Assembly: GCA_023853785.1 (NCBI GenBank)
Contig: JAJIRX010000859.1
Coordinates: 310,001-374,000, forward strand
Origin: Psilocybe azurescens
Taxonomy: Eukaryota; Basidiomycota; Agaricomycetes; Agaricales; Agrocybaceae
Reading direction: 5' to 3'
DNA: 64,000 nt
The first letter of the stretch is position 1, and the number at the start of each line of letters is the position of its first letter. A model generated the notes under the pieces. It had not been told where the DNA came from. It saw only the letters and a list, made by a program, of their open reading frames with translations, and did not search any database. The position numbers and the translations under genes are program-made. Of this stretch, positions 38,104 to 49,158 are shown one piece after another.

Positions 38104-39123
38104 TATGGACTTGGGCGTTAATCTTGATTGCCCATAGGTGTCACCCATAAAGGAAAACCTCAAGATAGTCATGAGATCTCTATCTAGTTCAAAACGTATC
38201 GTAGATACATCCACATGTACATAGCAGAAGATTGGTGGTGTTGATACCTATGTCGCCACACCGACTGTGGACTATGCAAAGGATAAAGCCATTCTTTACT
38301 TGTCGGATATTTTAGGCGCTCAGCATATCAACTCTCAGGTAAAAACCCATACGTCATCAAAAACAGGGTTACGGACGAGCCAAAGTACCTATTAGTTCCT
38401 TGTCGACGATTTCGCCGCGAACGGGTTTAGGGTATCCAGTATCACATCTTCATCTAATTGTCATACTAACTCCATTGATCGTGCAGACCTATGCGGTGGA
38501 TTACTTGAATGGCGACCCCGTTCCATCGCCGGCACTCAATTCGACCGATTATGATATCCCAGAGTGGGAGCTAAGGCATGGCAGGGTCGTAACCAGGCCC
38601 ACACTCGATAAAGTCATCGCTGCGCTGAGAGAGGAGGGTGTCACCGCCTTTTGGGCCACAGAATATTGCTTTGGTGGTGTGTACCATTGGTGAGCTTGCA
38701 TATATATCCTGGATGATGACCGATAAATTCTTAGGTCGCTATATATTTAATCTTGCCACTAACAACGTTATCAAGACGGCCGTCGTTGCCCAACCTTCCG
38801 ACCTCAAGATCCGTTCGTTTAATTATACTGCTCGTGATCAAGACTTACTCCAAGCCGTTTCATTCTTAGAGATATTCTGCAACCTCCAAAACCGCCCTCT
38901 TGATCAATTCCTGTCCAGTCGACTGGTCGTGTCCTCTTGAGGTGTCTGCCAAGGCCGATGAAATTTTTGGAGACGGCAAATTTGCTCTTGGATATAAACG
39001 CGAGCTATTTGAAGGTTGTGAGCATGGATTTGCGGTCCGGGGGAATATGCAGGACGAAAATGTCAGGGCTGGAAAGGATGGGGCATTCAAGGCACTGTAG
39101 AGTGGTTCATGGGGAAACTCTAA
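38104..39123 (+). pseudogene. Dienelactone hydrolase-like copy E, decayed
   Basis: The exon order of the family is recognisable: VTHKGKPQ (38138 on), IGGVDTYVATPTVDYAKDKA, LVDDFAANGFR, YAVDYLNGDPVPSPALNS, and a nucleophile exon EYCFGG where active copies have GYCFGG. The last exon has SKTALLINSCPVDW and CEHGFAVRGN, so the catalytic Cys, Asp and His are still present. Damage: the donor after the CCTCAAG exon is AT instead of GT, the acceptor exon before KIGG is eroded, and a base is missing near 39095 so the frame stops before VEWF. It is most likely a recent pseudogene. Confidence 0.7.
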
Positions 39124-39220
39124 GAAAGGATTAAGTAAAGCACTGAAGATTCTGTAAGGTTAGGTGCTGCTTGCGAGATAATCAGATCTAAGGAAATAGT
39201 GGTGTACACCTGGCATATGC

Positions 39221-40089
39221 CTACATTTTATCAAAAGAATTGAGGATAGTCATGTCCCACTGTTTTCTTCTCTTTACAAAACCACACTGCAAATAAAGGG
39301 AAAATGCCGCAATATTTTCTTCGTGAACTGCCACCCATATTTCATTGCAAGGCCAGACGCAACGAATGAGCGCCGAAATGAGACCTTTAGCGAAGTCACG
39401 ACGACGATACCGATCTTCAACTGAGAGCCCAGTAACGAGGACATTCGATTTCTTCCCTGCCTCGTCTTGAAGCGATATGTACTGTATATATCCTACTGGA
39501 CCAATGTCTCCACAGACCCAGGCCAGAGTGGTTTCGTGCTCGGCCGAACACCTCTTGGCTGGAAATTTCTTACAGAAATACGAACTCCCATTTGTTATTG
39601 AGGAATTTGTCCAGAGTTGGGTGGCATAGCATCGAAATGACATGTGAAGTCTTTGGACAGTGCTCGGCTTCATCGATAGCCTCCATGATGCGGATTTAGA
39701 CATCGACGAAAGAAAACCTGCAGCGTTTGAAGGCAATCCCAGCACCCGCGCAGAGATTGTGAGAGGGAAGTGTTGCGAAAAAATGGATTCGAACGAAGCA
39801 AAAGATGCCAGCGAGAGTCAGGAAAGTGAATAAGGGAGAAAATCGTTTCCCCTAAGTCAGGAAAAGAATGGTATTGGAGATCGGCGTCTGAAATATTCGA
39901 AACTTCGGAGCTGGAAGCTTCTGTCTCGTGCAGGATGAAGTGGTACCCATTGAGAAAATGTCGAGGATATCCAGTGTTATGGAGTATGAGAAAAGCTGCG
40001 CAGACATGTTTTAGACTACTTGGAATAGGCATATGTACAGCTATAGGTACACATTGCTCAAAATGCCTCACTAAAAGGCGAGTGTACAT
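39221..40089 (-). CDS. GNAT-family N-acetyltransferase, N-terminal part uncertain
   Basis: The C-terminal half is a GNAT fold: TLAWVCGDIGPVGYIQYISL (beta-4), VLVTGLSVEDRYRRRDFAKG (the acetyl-CoA pyrophosphate loop, equivalent to R/Q-x-x-G-x-G/A), LISALI, and IWVAVHEENIAAFSLYLQCG with the final FVKRRKQWDM. The upstream frame (39670-40089) has ILHNTGYPRHFLNGYHFIL and seems to belong to the same protein, but it is one frame away; the switch lies between about 39740 and 39830. Substrate unknown. It is flanked by a dead dienelactone hydrolase copy and a dead BTB gene, so this is an unstable stretch. Confidence 0.65.
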
Positions 40090-40259
40090 TGAGTGAACCT
40101 ATGGTGGATTGAAGTTGCATCAAGTGACGAGTCATTGATTTGAAGGTCGTTTGGCGGCAGTCACGTGTCGATAGTTCAAAGTCATCGGACTCGGAAATGC
40201 TTTTATCTTGCACCACTCCCCACAACGGCACCAGAGTCTGTGAAAACAAGACTTCAAGC

Positions 40260-41728
40260 ATGAAGACTTCACAAGAACTTACGATTAAACGCAAACGAAC
40301 AGTTGATGAAAGAAAGAACGAGACGTCCAAATTACGAAGTCGATATTCTTGTTTGTTGACGGAAAAATCGTTCTACAAGTCGAAAATACACAATTTCGAG
40401 TACATCGTTCGACATTTTCTCGCCATTCAAAAAATTCAAAGATATGTTTGGCATACCTCAACCTCAAAAATCAGACATGGATACATGTAAGTAGACGCAG
40501 TTTGGCTGTGCTAACTTTCTTTCAGGGATCATGATATGTGAAATCCGATATCTATCGACCTTCCTAGTGATATTTTGCGTCTTGGTAAAAAAATACGAAA
40601 TTGATTACCTTCAAAATGAGGGCCTTCGACGCCTGCGCAGAGAATTACCTTCAGCTCTAGAGCGAAGCTATTCTACAAGCGATCAGTATTTATTGCGAAT
40701 GTCAGCAAATATCGCATCCTTGTGGCCATCATGCAATGAAAACAAGCTCCACCATCTCGATAACAGGCCCGGGATCATTGACTTCGTCTCACACCTGGCT
40801 GATTCACCGAATGGCTTACTCACCAAATGATCCACCTAAATAGTGGTCCACTCGGGCTAACCGAACAATACCTTGAAAATCTACGGATATATAGAGACAA
40901 TGGGAGTGTAAGTTCCTTTTGTCACAGCTCTAGTATATAAAGATAGACATTCTACGATTCTGTTCCTCTCAGTTCTAATATACGAGACTGAGGTGAGCCA
41001 GATTTTTATAGACATCAATTTCCTCATATTCCACTTCCAGGGCTTGATTCTAACATCTCGAGCTTCTCTCGGTTTTCTCAGGGGCTTGCTTTTGCATCGC
41101 AGCCAGATCGCAGCACACGCTTGCCGCTGTCAATACCCGAAGGCACTTTCTGTGGAGACCATACTTCCAATGGTATACCTTTGCCTTCTCCAAATAAAAC
41201 GCCCCGTTCATCCACTCCGTTGTAGCACCTGGTTAGTATGAATCTAACATCAGCATTTCTTTAGGAAGATATCCTGTTCAATTTCAACTTCGGGGACCAG
41301 GATTTAAATCAAAGGCAGAGAAATCTAGGAACGTTGTCCTGCATACGGCTGCTCTGACAGCATGCTTGATAGATCACGACAGACTTCTCTGCAGGATCCA
41401 CAAAATCTTCATGCTCTGGTTCCGTTCTACAGATGTAATTCCTGATCCTGATTTTGTCTCGTTGGTTCAATGCAGATCTAACAGATCATGAGCTCTAGCC
41501 TCACTTGAGGCAATGAATGACTTTAATTACATGATACATCATGACAATAGACCCTGTGTACTATTTGCCAGATGATATCCCAGTATGCCTATATTGCAAA
41601 GTATCTTTAAAGGCTGTGCTGGAAGAAATTCGGGTGGAGATATGGAATAATCTTCCCTCAATATTTGGTCTTAAGAAGTGGGAGGAGTGGAAGGATTTTG
41701 ATCAGTAGCGATTCGGACAGAGTCGTCG
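40260..41728 (+). pseudogene. BTB/POZ-domain gene, broken
   Basis: A BTB domain is visible: KIVLQVENTQFRVHRSTFSR, then KFKDMFGIPQPQK after correcting a missing A in the A6 run at 40439-40444. A second indel lies near 40345. A later segment, YLQNEGLRRLRRELPSALER, is the helical part that follows BTB in this mushroom family. At 41545-41728 the C-terminal signature appears (CLYCKVSLKAVLEEIRVEIW, then LPSIFGLKKWEEW). The middle of the gene between about 40830 and 41540 cannot be reconstructed. BTB proteins usually act as Cul3 adaptors; this copy is probably dead. Confidence 0.6.
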
Positions 41729-42207
41729 CTGTATAAAATATGAATTTCATACTTGTATGATATCTTTGCGAAAAGAAACATTATTATTAGAAGCATGGAG
41801 GACAGTTTTTGGAGTTGACATTACGGCAAGTTTGCAAGTCGCATCTTCTAAACAATTTCTAAAGATAAGCGTCGGGCCTGGTAATGTACGGAATGCCGGA
41901 GACAGTGGGAGACAGTGTTATCTAATCTCTGGGCGGTGAATGACGCCACCGCGTCTCGTCTGAATTTAGCCTCAATCGTGTCTCCCGTTTCCCCAAATCA
42001 GTAATGAGAAGAGAAGGATCATGGGAGCCAGAACCGGTATAAAGGGAGAGAAATGGCTAAATTATCCAGGACTGTGGAATTTTCAAGTCGTTCTTTCAGT
42101 TTCTTCCCGGGAATTGTAACTTGCTCCATTCAAGTTGCAGCCGTCTTTCAGTTTCTATCCACAACCACCATCATCTACCAACAGCCATCTACTAACTATC
42201 CATCATT
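41729..42207. promoter_or_regulatory. Upstream region of dienelactone hydrolase A
   Basis: No gene is visible. The 200 bp before the start have CT-rich stretches (TTTCTTCCCGGG, then CCACAACCACCATCATC), a common fungal promoter and leader composition. A candidate TATA-like GTATAAAGGG lies at about 42037. Confidence 0.45.
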
Positions 42208-43322
42208 ATGAGTTTCTGTGCCCACTGCGTTAAAGGTGAGATGATTGGGTTTAATGATGTCTAAAATGGAAAAGAGAAAGCTAATCTCTATATGATCGAT
42301 TTGTAGGCGTTACCCACGAGGGCACTCCTCAAGGTGAGCGGTACTCAGTGGTTTTATGTTTTGAAACATATTGAAAGAACGATACCAGGAAAATGGGAGA
42401 AGATTGGTGGAGTCGATACCTACGTCGCCACCCCATCTGGTGACTATCCCAAGGATAAGGCTATCCTCTTCCTGACGGATGTCTTTGGTCCTCAGCTTAT
42501 CAATGCTCAGGTGGGAGCGATATTTTAGGATCTACGCAACGATGGGAACTCTGTATAAACTGATTATCAATAGCTCCTGGCTGACGACTTTGCGGCGAAC
42601 GGATTCAAGGTCGCGATTTATTTGTTCCAGAAATATCGATATTCTAAAACTATACGTTTCGCAGACTTTTGCGCCGGATTACTTGAATGGGGATCCAATC
42701 GCTCCAGATGCCATGAACCCTGGAAGCAACTTTGACATCATGACGTGGTTCCCAAATCACGGTCAGGACAAAACACGCCCAACACTCGATAAGGTCATCA
42801 ATGCGTTGAAGGAGCAGGGAATTACCGTCTTTGGAGCTACTGGTTATTGTTTCGGTGGTGAGTAACCCATGTCTCGCTGCACAAAAGGCACTCCGTACCA
42901 AAATAAACTCTCAGGACGATATGTCTTCGATCTCGCGTTCGAAAATGTCATCAAGGCGTCTGTCGTTTCGCACCCTTCGCTTCTTCAAGTTCCTGCTGAT
43001 CTCGAGGTCTGTTTATGGCCACAACATTTCTTCGATTTGCTATATCTGATATTTTATTGTTCTCCAGAAATACATCGCCACTTCCAAAGCGCCTCTCCTT
43101 ATCAATTCCTGCACTGTCGATTCCCAATTCCCTCCCGAGTCTCAGGAAAAGGCGGATGCACTTTTCGGAGATGGAAAGTTTGCTCCTGGATACAAACGTG
43201 AATACTTCGACGGTTGCACCCACGGATTCGCCGTCCGTGGTGACATGAAAGACGAAAAGGTCAAGGCTGGAAAGGAAGGAGCATTCAAGTCTGCCGTCGA
43301 GTGGTTCATTGCCAAACTCTAG
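42208..43322 (+). CDS. Dienelactone hydrolase family protein, copy A
   Basis: Alpha/beta-hydrolase of the dienelactone hydrolase family, a cytosolic class that opens lactones or esters in aromatic breakdown. Seven exons (42208-42235, 42307-42333, 42389-42510, 42574-42609, 42665-42857, 42915-43006, 43068-43322) total 753 nt, encoding 250 residues. The protein starts MSFCAHCVKGVTHEGTP. The nucleophile Cys is in GATGYCFGG, the Asp in LLINSCTVDSQFP and the His in CTHGFAVRGDM, so the Cys-Asp-His triad is complete. LTDVFGP near residue 50 is also typical. All introns are 55-73 nt GT-AG. This is the reference copy of a five-member array. The true substrate is unknown. Confidence 0.92.
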
Positions 43323-43496
43323 AGCTATCAATCGTAACAAGTGGAATATACAATCGGGGTGTAGTTGTCGTATAAGATTTTGTAAATATATCAGCAAACT
43401 TGGCAGCACCTTTCCAACAGGGTCGCGAAAACGTTCATACACGACATCCGTGGACGTTTCTGCGATGTCGTTATGAATTCCTTCCAATATAATCTT

Positions 43497-44235
43497 TCAT
43501 TTTGGTAGATTATAAGCAAATGCACGGATTGGCGATCCATCAGCGCCAGTCAAATTCAGGGGTACGAGGTTCACGATCCACTTCTCGTCCGGCAAGCGTT
43601 TCTGCGCTACAATCAGCTCCTCCAGATTCGTGATATTCTCGGCAATTAATCCACCTGCTCCAAGGAAGATTTCATGAAACCTAAAGCCATCAGCACATTC
43701 GGCACCCATCTCAGATGAGGGTGTTTCGTCTGGATTCAGAGTGTCCACACCGACAACACGAATTCCATGCGCAAGAAGCTGAGAAGCCACCTCGGGTGAG
43801 AGATATGGATGATCGAGGTAGGCAGGAGTTTGATAGTGAGATTTAGACCATCCTGTATTTATGAGGACGATGCGGCCAGGCTGCATGAGCTGTGTGTGGC
43901 TCTCCAAATTCTCCCAAGTGATCCTCTGCCTCGCTTTTAGCTTGGTGCTTGATCCAACTTGGAAAGAGTCGCCACCCGACAAATCAATAACTATGACCTC
44001 CCCCAACGAAAAGGTCAAGGGGTATCTTGTCTATCGTTTGGCCCTCAGCGAGAAAGTGGTATGGGGCGTCGATATGGGTGCCTGTGTGCGTCCCCAGCGA
44101 GAGTCTCTGTACAGAATATCCATCTTTGGAGTGTGTGGCGTGTGGTGTACTTTCAAATTTAGGGTCAGAGGGGTATATCTGCGTCGTGGACGTCAAGGAA
44201 TGACTAAGATTGATGTACTTTACGCCTGAAGCCAT
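43497..44235 (-). CDS. Cyclase family protein (kynurenine formamidase/isatin hydrolase type)
   Basis: Metal-dependent amidohydrolase of the cyclase family (Pfam PF04199). It is a single exon; removing one extra base in the C5 run at 44000-44004 gives 245 residues. The family motif HTGTHIDAPYHF (HxGTHxDxPxH, Mn/Zn ligands) is intact, as are INLSHSLTSTTQIYPSDP at the N-terminus, VLINTGWSKSH, and VGVDTLNPDE near the C-terminal metal site. Members hydrolyse N-formylkynurenine, isatin or related amides and lactams. It sits between dienelactone hydrolases A and B with its 3' end 175 bp from the 3' end of A. The start codon is immediately preceded, on its strand, by a CCA/ACC repeat. Confidence 0.85.
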
Positions 44236-44274
44236 GGTGGTGGTGGTGGTGGTGGTGGTGGTGGTAGTGGTGGT
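44235..44274. repeat. (TGG)n microsatellite
   Basis: About 13 TGG units with one AGT interruption directly abut the start codon of the cyclase gene; on its mRNA this is a CCA-rich leader. The tract is likely to vary in length. Confidence 0.9.
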
Positions 44275-45128
44275 GAAGAAGTCGAGATTCGGGTAGTTAG
44301 TCGGCCCGAGTGATCATGTTTATGCCCATTGCCGAAAGGCCGACGTCACTGCCTTCGACCCACATTGAGCAACACTTTCAAATTTTGCGTCTTGACCAAT
44401 ACTTCTATGATCTGACCGCTATAATCGCCTGTCGGCTGACACTGATCTCAGCCGTACTTTATATTCTGCGTATCCCAGCTTAGGCATATCAAAGCTCGGC
44501 ATGTAACTCTATAGCATGTAACTCTATAGGGAGCTAGTGTGTACACTTTTAATCTATGCTTGTTGCTTATCATTCCAACTTTTATGAATAGCACTGATGC
44601 GTATCTCCAGATGTCTTCAATATCTTATTTTTGATTCCGTCTTGGGAATATCTCAGTCTTCTTTCTCTATATGAGTATATGGTATCCATGAGTTTGCATC
44701 TTCTAGGCTATCTGCGAGAACTTGGAGCCAGTTCAACTTGAAGTCACTGAGGCTGCAGACAGTAGGTCCAATCAGCATCATGCCCCCACCCGAGTCCTCC
44801 AGCGCCCATGATTAGCATCATCTCCGCAACGCACTGCCACTTTCGATCGTTCTATTGAACTAAATTCGACAAGTGTGTTGGTGTTGGTATGTCACACTTT
44901 CTGAGCTGAGAAGCTTGACTGGGTGCTGTAGGGATGACATACCGAAGAAGTCTTAACGGCCAGACTGCTCATGGGGATTTATTTAAGGTATATTCCCCTT
45001 GGTTGAAGTATGAATGAGATTCAGTGATGCTTTGTTGGTAATCTTGTCAACAGCCACAACAGGAGTGCGCCGTGAAATTACAGTTCGGATTCTTTGTCAC
45101 TTACCACCACCACCTACTAGCCACTACC
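44275..45128. promoter_or_regulatory. Divergent upstream region of cyclase and dienelactone hydrolase B
   Basis: An 854-bp non-coding region lies between divergently transcribed genes. It contains a direct repeat, AGCATGTAACTCTATAG, at about 44513-44529, preceded by GGCATGTAACTCTATAG at about 44498-44514. No other gene is supported. Confidence 0.5.
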
Positions 45129-46228
45129 ATGAGTTTTTGTGCGAACTGCATCAAAGGTGGGTAGTAATCTATTGTAAAAACCAGCAAGTTGATTTGTGTA
45201 CTCGATTTCAGGTGTTACACACGAAGGAACTCCCAAAGGTGAGAAATGGTTAGTGCTGTTTTACGCCAAATACCATACTGATCGAACGATATCAGGGAAA
45301 TGGGAAAGCATTGGCGGTGTCAACACCTACGTTGCCACTCCAACTCAGGACTATCCTAAGGACAAGGCTATCCTTTTCTTGACCGATGTCTTTGGGCCAC
45401 AATTCATCAACAATCAGGCATGCATAATTTGTAGTACAGAATGCTCATCCTTTACTGATATATCTATCTATCTAGCTGCTTGCCGACGACTTTGCTGAGA
45501 ACGGATTCAAGGTGGGCAGTGGCGTTCTACGTGTTTGAGCGCGTTGATGTACTAAAATTAATTCTAATAGACTTTTATGCCGGATTATTTGAATGGTGAT
45601 CCTATCGCTCCTGATGCCTTGAACCCAGGGAGCACTTTTGACATCATGAAGTGGTTACCAAACCATGATGAGGCTAAGACACGCCCCACGCTCGATAAGG
45701 TCATCATTGCGTTAAAGGAGCAGGGCCTTACCGTCTTCGGCGCTACAGGATACTGCTTTGGCGGTGAGCAATACATTTGGAGCCGTTCGAAGGAATCTTC
45801 TACTGATTACTAAGAGTACAGGACGATATGTCTTCGACCTCGCTTTTGAAAACATAATTAAGGCATCTGTTGTCTCACACCCTGCCGGACTTCAGGTCCC
45901 TGCCGATTTCGAGGTTTGTATATTCTGCCTCTCTTCGTATATGTCAATTCAACTAAATTTCGGCGCTCTCCAGAAATACATTGCCGTCTCCAAAGCGCCC
46001 CTGCTGATCAATTCCTGCCCGGTAGATGATCTATTCCCCCCTGAAGCATTTTTCAAGGCAAAGGAACTGTTCGGAGATGGTAAATTTGCTCCAGGTTATA
46101 GAAGCGAATACTTCGAAGGCTGCGTTCACGGTTTTGCTGTTCGGGGTGACATGTCGGATCCAAGGGTCAAGGCCGGAAAGGAAGGCGCATTCAAGGCAGC
46201 TGTCGAATGGTTTATTGAAAATCTTTGA
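45129..46228 (+). CDS. Dienelactone hydrolase family protein, copy B
   Basis: Intact paralogue of copy A with the same exon plan, starting MSFCANCIKGVTHEGTPKG and ending EWFIENL. The catalytic Cys is in GATGYCFGG, the Asp in LLINSCPVDDLFP and the His in CVHGFAVRGDM. The intron after FGPQFINNQ starts with GC (45418-45419) instead of GT and ends in AG at 45475, so it is a GC-AG intron; the neighbouring exons LLADDFAENGFK and TFMPDYLNGDPIAPDALNPG join in the correct frame. Most likely a cytosolic hydrolase of unknown substrate, duplicated from the same ancestor as A and C. Confidence 0.9.
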
Positions 46229-47457
46229 TTGAAACGAGGTACACGAGATATTCATGAGTATAGTTGTTTATGCAACTGTAATTTACCCTCTAGCCAGATT
46301 ATGGAGAATTTGCTTCCAATTACCTCATTATTGAGACTAATAGGACACTGATATTCACAACCTTTGCAGCGCATGGAAGCCCCGTGTGCAGCTTCAGTGT
46401 TGCTAGTTGTCACACTCACCAAGTAGTAATCCTTCTGACCGGATTACCGGCTCGGTGGCCGCCGAGCTCGAGTTGTTCCAGTTTCAACTTGGTTTGGCCT
46501 TGTTCCCAACTTCAAGCTTCAAAGCTTCGTCCTGATTCCTAGCTTCCTTGCTTCATACCATCCATACACTCTCATGAACCCGTAACTCCTCGGGTGGATG
46601 TGATGTGCATCATAGACTAACCTGAGATAAGTCCTGATGTGGACTCCCCAGCGCGCGAGTGTGTGCTCTTTATTTGCTCTTTATCCACGTCTCCAACTCG
46701 AAATCACGTCCGGGGGTATGTCAATATTTTTACCATCCAAGTCTCCAAAAGGATTCTAAACCCGGTGATCTTGCATTGTTTCAAGATGGTTGTCTATGTC
46801 AAGTCCAACGTTCCAGTCAAACTATTTTTCAGTTTGAGATTTGAATGGGCGGCCGAGTCTGTGAAAACCCGAGAAGGTACTACACTCCGCTGAGTCATCC
46901 AATTTATGAGGCCGGCTGTGCGTTAAATCGATATTAGTAAGTATGGCTCGTTCTCAATTCATGTGGATTAGGAAGATGGTAATATTGTGCATTGAAGAAA
47001 GATGACAATATAATACTTATCCCTGAAAAGTCTATATGATCTCAAGACAATTTCCTTTAAGGTATCGCCATCTTTTACTTACTATGTTGATCGAGTGAAG
47101 CATTTTGTCAGGACCCAGTAATCTTATCAACCATACCAGGTTTAGAATACGCATTACTTAGAAGTGTCAAGTCCTGCGGATTACGGATAATCTTTCTACC
47201 CGTATCCGTAGTGAGTACTTCCATTTCTCTGATTTCAGTCACCCTGAGTGAAGCTGTAGCAAATGTCATCCTTTCTACCGTTCGCTATCGCATTGGATGA
47301 CAAGCTTAGATTACGTTCTTGAGAACCTTCTCGCACATGATTGAGATCGTCAAATGACTTTTTAAAAAAAAGCGATTTTCTGTGGTTCCATCCCTACTGG
47401 TACCGCTCAGTCCCTCCAAGAGATATACACCTCATTCTTACAAACAAGGACTGCCAT
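46229..47457. other. Intergenic region
   Basis: About 1.2 kb without a supportable gene. It separates dienelactone hydrolases B and C. An open stretch at 46639-46893 has no domain. The last 100 bp should be the promoter of copy C. Confidence 0.45.
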
Positions 47458-48560
47458 GAGTTTGTGCCCAGATTGCATCAAAGGTGCTGTTATTCGCCGC
47501 GCTTCCATCGATTACAATGAACCTGATGCATTTAAATTGAATATACACAGTTGTTAGACATGAGGGTACTCCTGAAGGTATTTGTGCATCGATACTTGCC
47601 CACGATTAATGGATATGACCTTGATATTGACTGATCCTCGCAATCGCAGGGAAGATTGAAAAGATAGGCGGAATAGATACTTATGTTGCTACTCCTACAA
47701 CCGAGTATGCGAAGGACAAGGCGATTCTATACTTGGCGGATGCAATGGGCCATCATCCTAACGCTTTTGTAGAACAATTCAATCTTGAATTGGAAGCATA
47801 ACTGATTCATTACGGGATAGCTTCTCGCCGACGATTTTGCCAGGAATGGGTTCAAAGTAAGTTCACCAATATTCTGCGCGGTGATGCCAGTATTAAGGCA
47901 GACTCCTGCAGACATATATCCCGGAATACTTGAACGGAGATCCCGTCCCACCCGATGCCTTCACTTCTGTTCCACCTTTTGATGTTCTTGCTTGGGTCAC
48001 TAGACATGGGCGCGACGTAACACGCCCTTCACTCGACAAGTTCCTCGCTGAACTAAAAGAGCAAGGTGTCACCATCTACGGAGCTACAGGATATTGTTTT
48101 GGGGGTAAGTGATACCACCAATGCAAGCATAGTCGCCAATTGATAGGGGTTAGGACGTTACGTCTTTGATCTCGCATTCGAAAATATCATCAAAGTCGGT
48201 GTCGTTTCGCACCCTTCGCTTCTTCAAGTTCCTGCTGATCTTGAGGTTTGTTTATGGTTGCATTTCTTCGATATCACTTTATCTGATGATTTTGTGGTTC
48301 TCCAGAAATACATCGCCACCTCCAAAGCACCTCTCCTCATCAACTCTTGCACTGTCGATTCCCAATTCCCTCACGAGGCTCAGGAAAAGGCGGATGCGCT
48401 TTTTGGAGATGGAAAGTTCGCTCCTGGGTACAAGCGTGAATACTTCGAGGGCTGCGTTCACGGCTTTGCTGTTCGGGGTGACATGTCGGACCCAAAGGTC
48501 AAGGCTGGAAAGGAAGGAGCATTCAAGTCGGCTGTTGAGTGGTTCATCAAATACCTTTAG
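47458..48560 (+). CDS. Dienelactone hydrolase family protein, copy C (mosaic)
   Basis: Third intact copy: it starts MSLCPDCIKVVRHEGTPEG and ends EWFIKYL. Cys in GATGYCFGG, Asp in LLINSCTVDSQFP and His in CVHGFAVRGDM are all present. The 5' half (IGGIDTYVATPTTEYAKDKA, YIPEYLNGDPVPPDAF) is most like the broken copy E. From about 48180 to 48430, including the intron, it is nearly identical to copy A. Around 48450-48500 it carries the copy B version, then returns to the A version. This block pattern suggests gene conversion within the array. All splice sites are GT-AG and the frame is intact. Confidence 0.9.
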
Positions 48561-49158
48561 AGAGAATACTGTGGATTGTTTATATTGCGGCTATGTAAGT
48601 CGCTTCCTTTGCAAACAGAGGACCAAAATATAAGTCGCGGAGCTACTGTCAATTCGTGGTCTTTTGAACATACCTCCAGAGTCAGACTTTAAGCGGCACC
48701 CTCTTAGTCCTGAAAAATAGACGTTGGGCTACGGATTTTTAAACGATAGCAACAGCAACCCACTGAAACGCTTCTCGAGTTTCCGTACTATGGATACATA
48801 CATGCTTATAGGTACAACAAAGAGGGTGAGTATCTCATCTCCGAGACACACTGGAAAGGTGGCTATATCATTGTGGATGAATAATATGAATGTTTATTTC
48901 TACAATATATGTAACCAATAACTAAAACTCTAAACCTGATCCTGAGCAGTATCCGTATTGCTACTCCAAGGACAATCAAACACGATGGCTTTACGGCACA
49001 ATTGGATTGCTTAAAATGAAACAGATACTGTTCTTCGTGATTGTTTCAGTCGAGACACTACTCCCTTCTTCTGTGATGATCTTGCTGGAAGAAAAATTCA
49101 AACATAAGCATTTCCTCTGGCTTCTAGTCGTACCTTGGAGATTATTGGTCGGTTCAAA
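48561..49158. other. Intergenic region between dienelactone hydrolases C and D
   Basis: No gene is supported. The sequence is AT-rich and has no recognisable domain in any frame. Confidence 0.4.
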
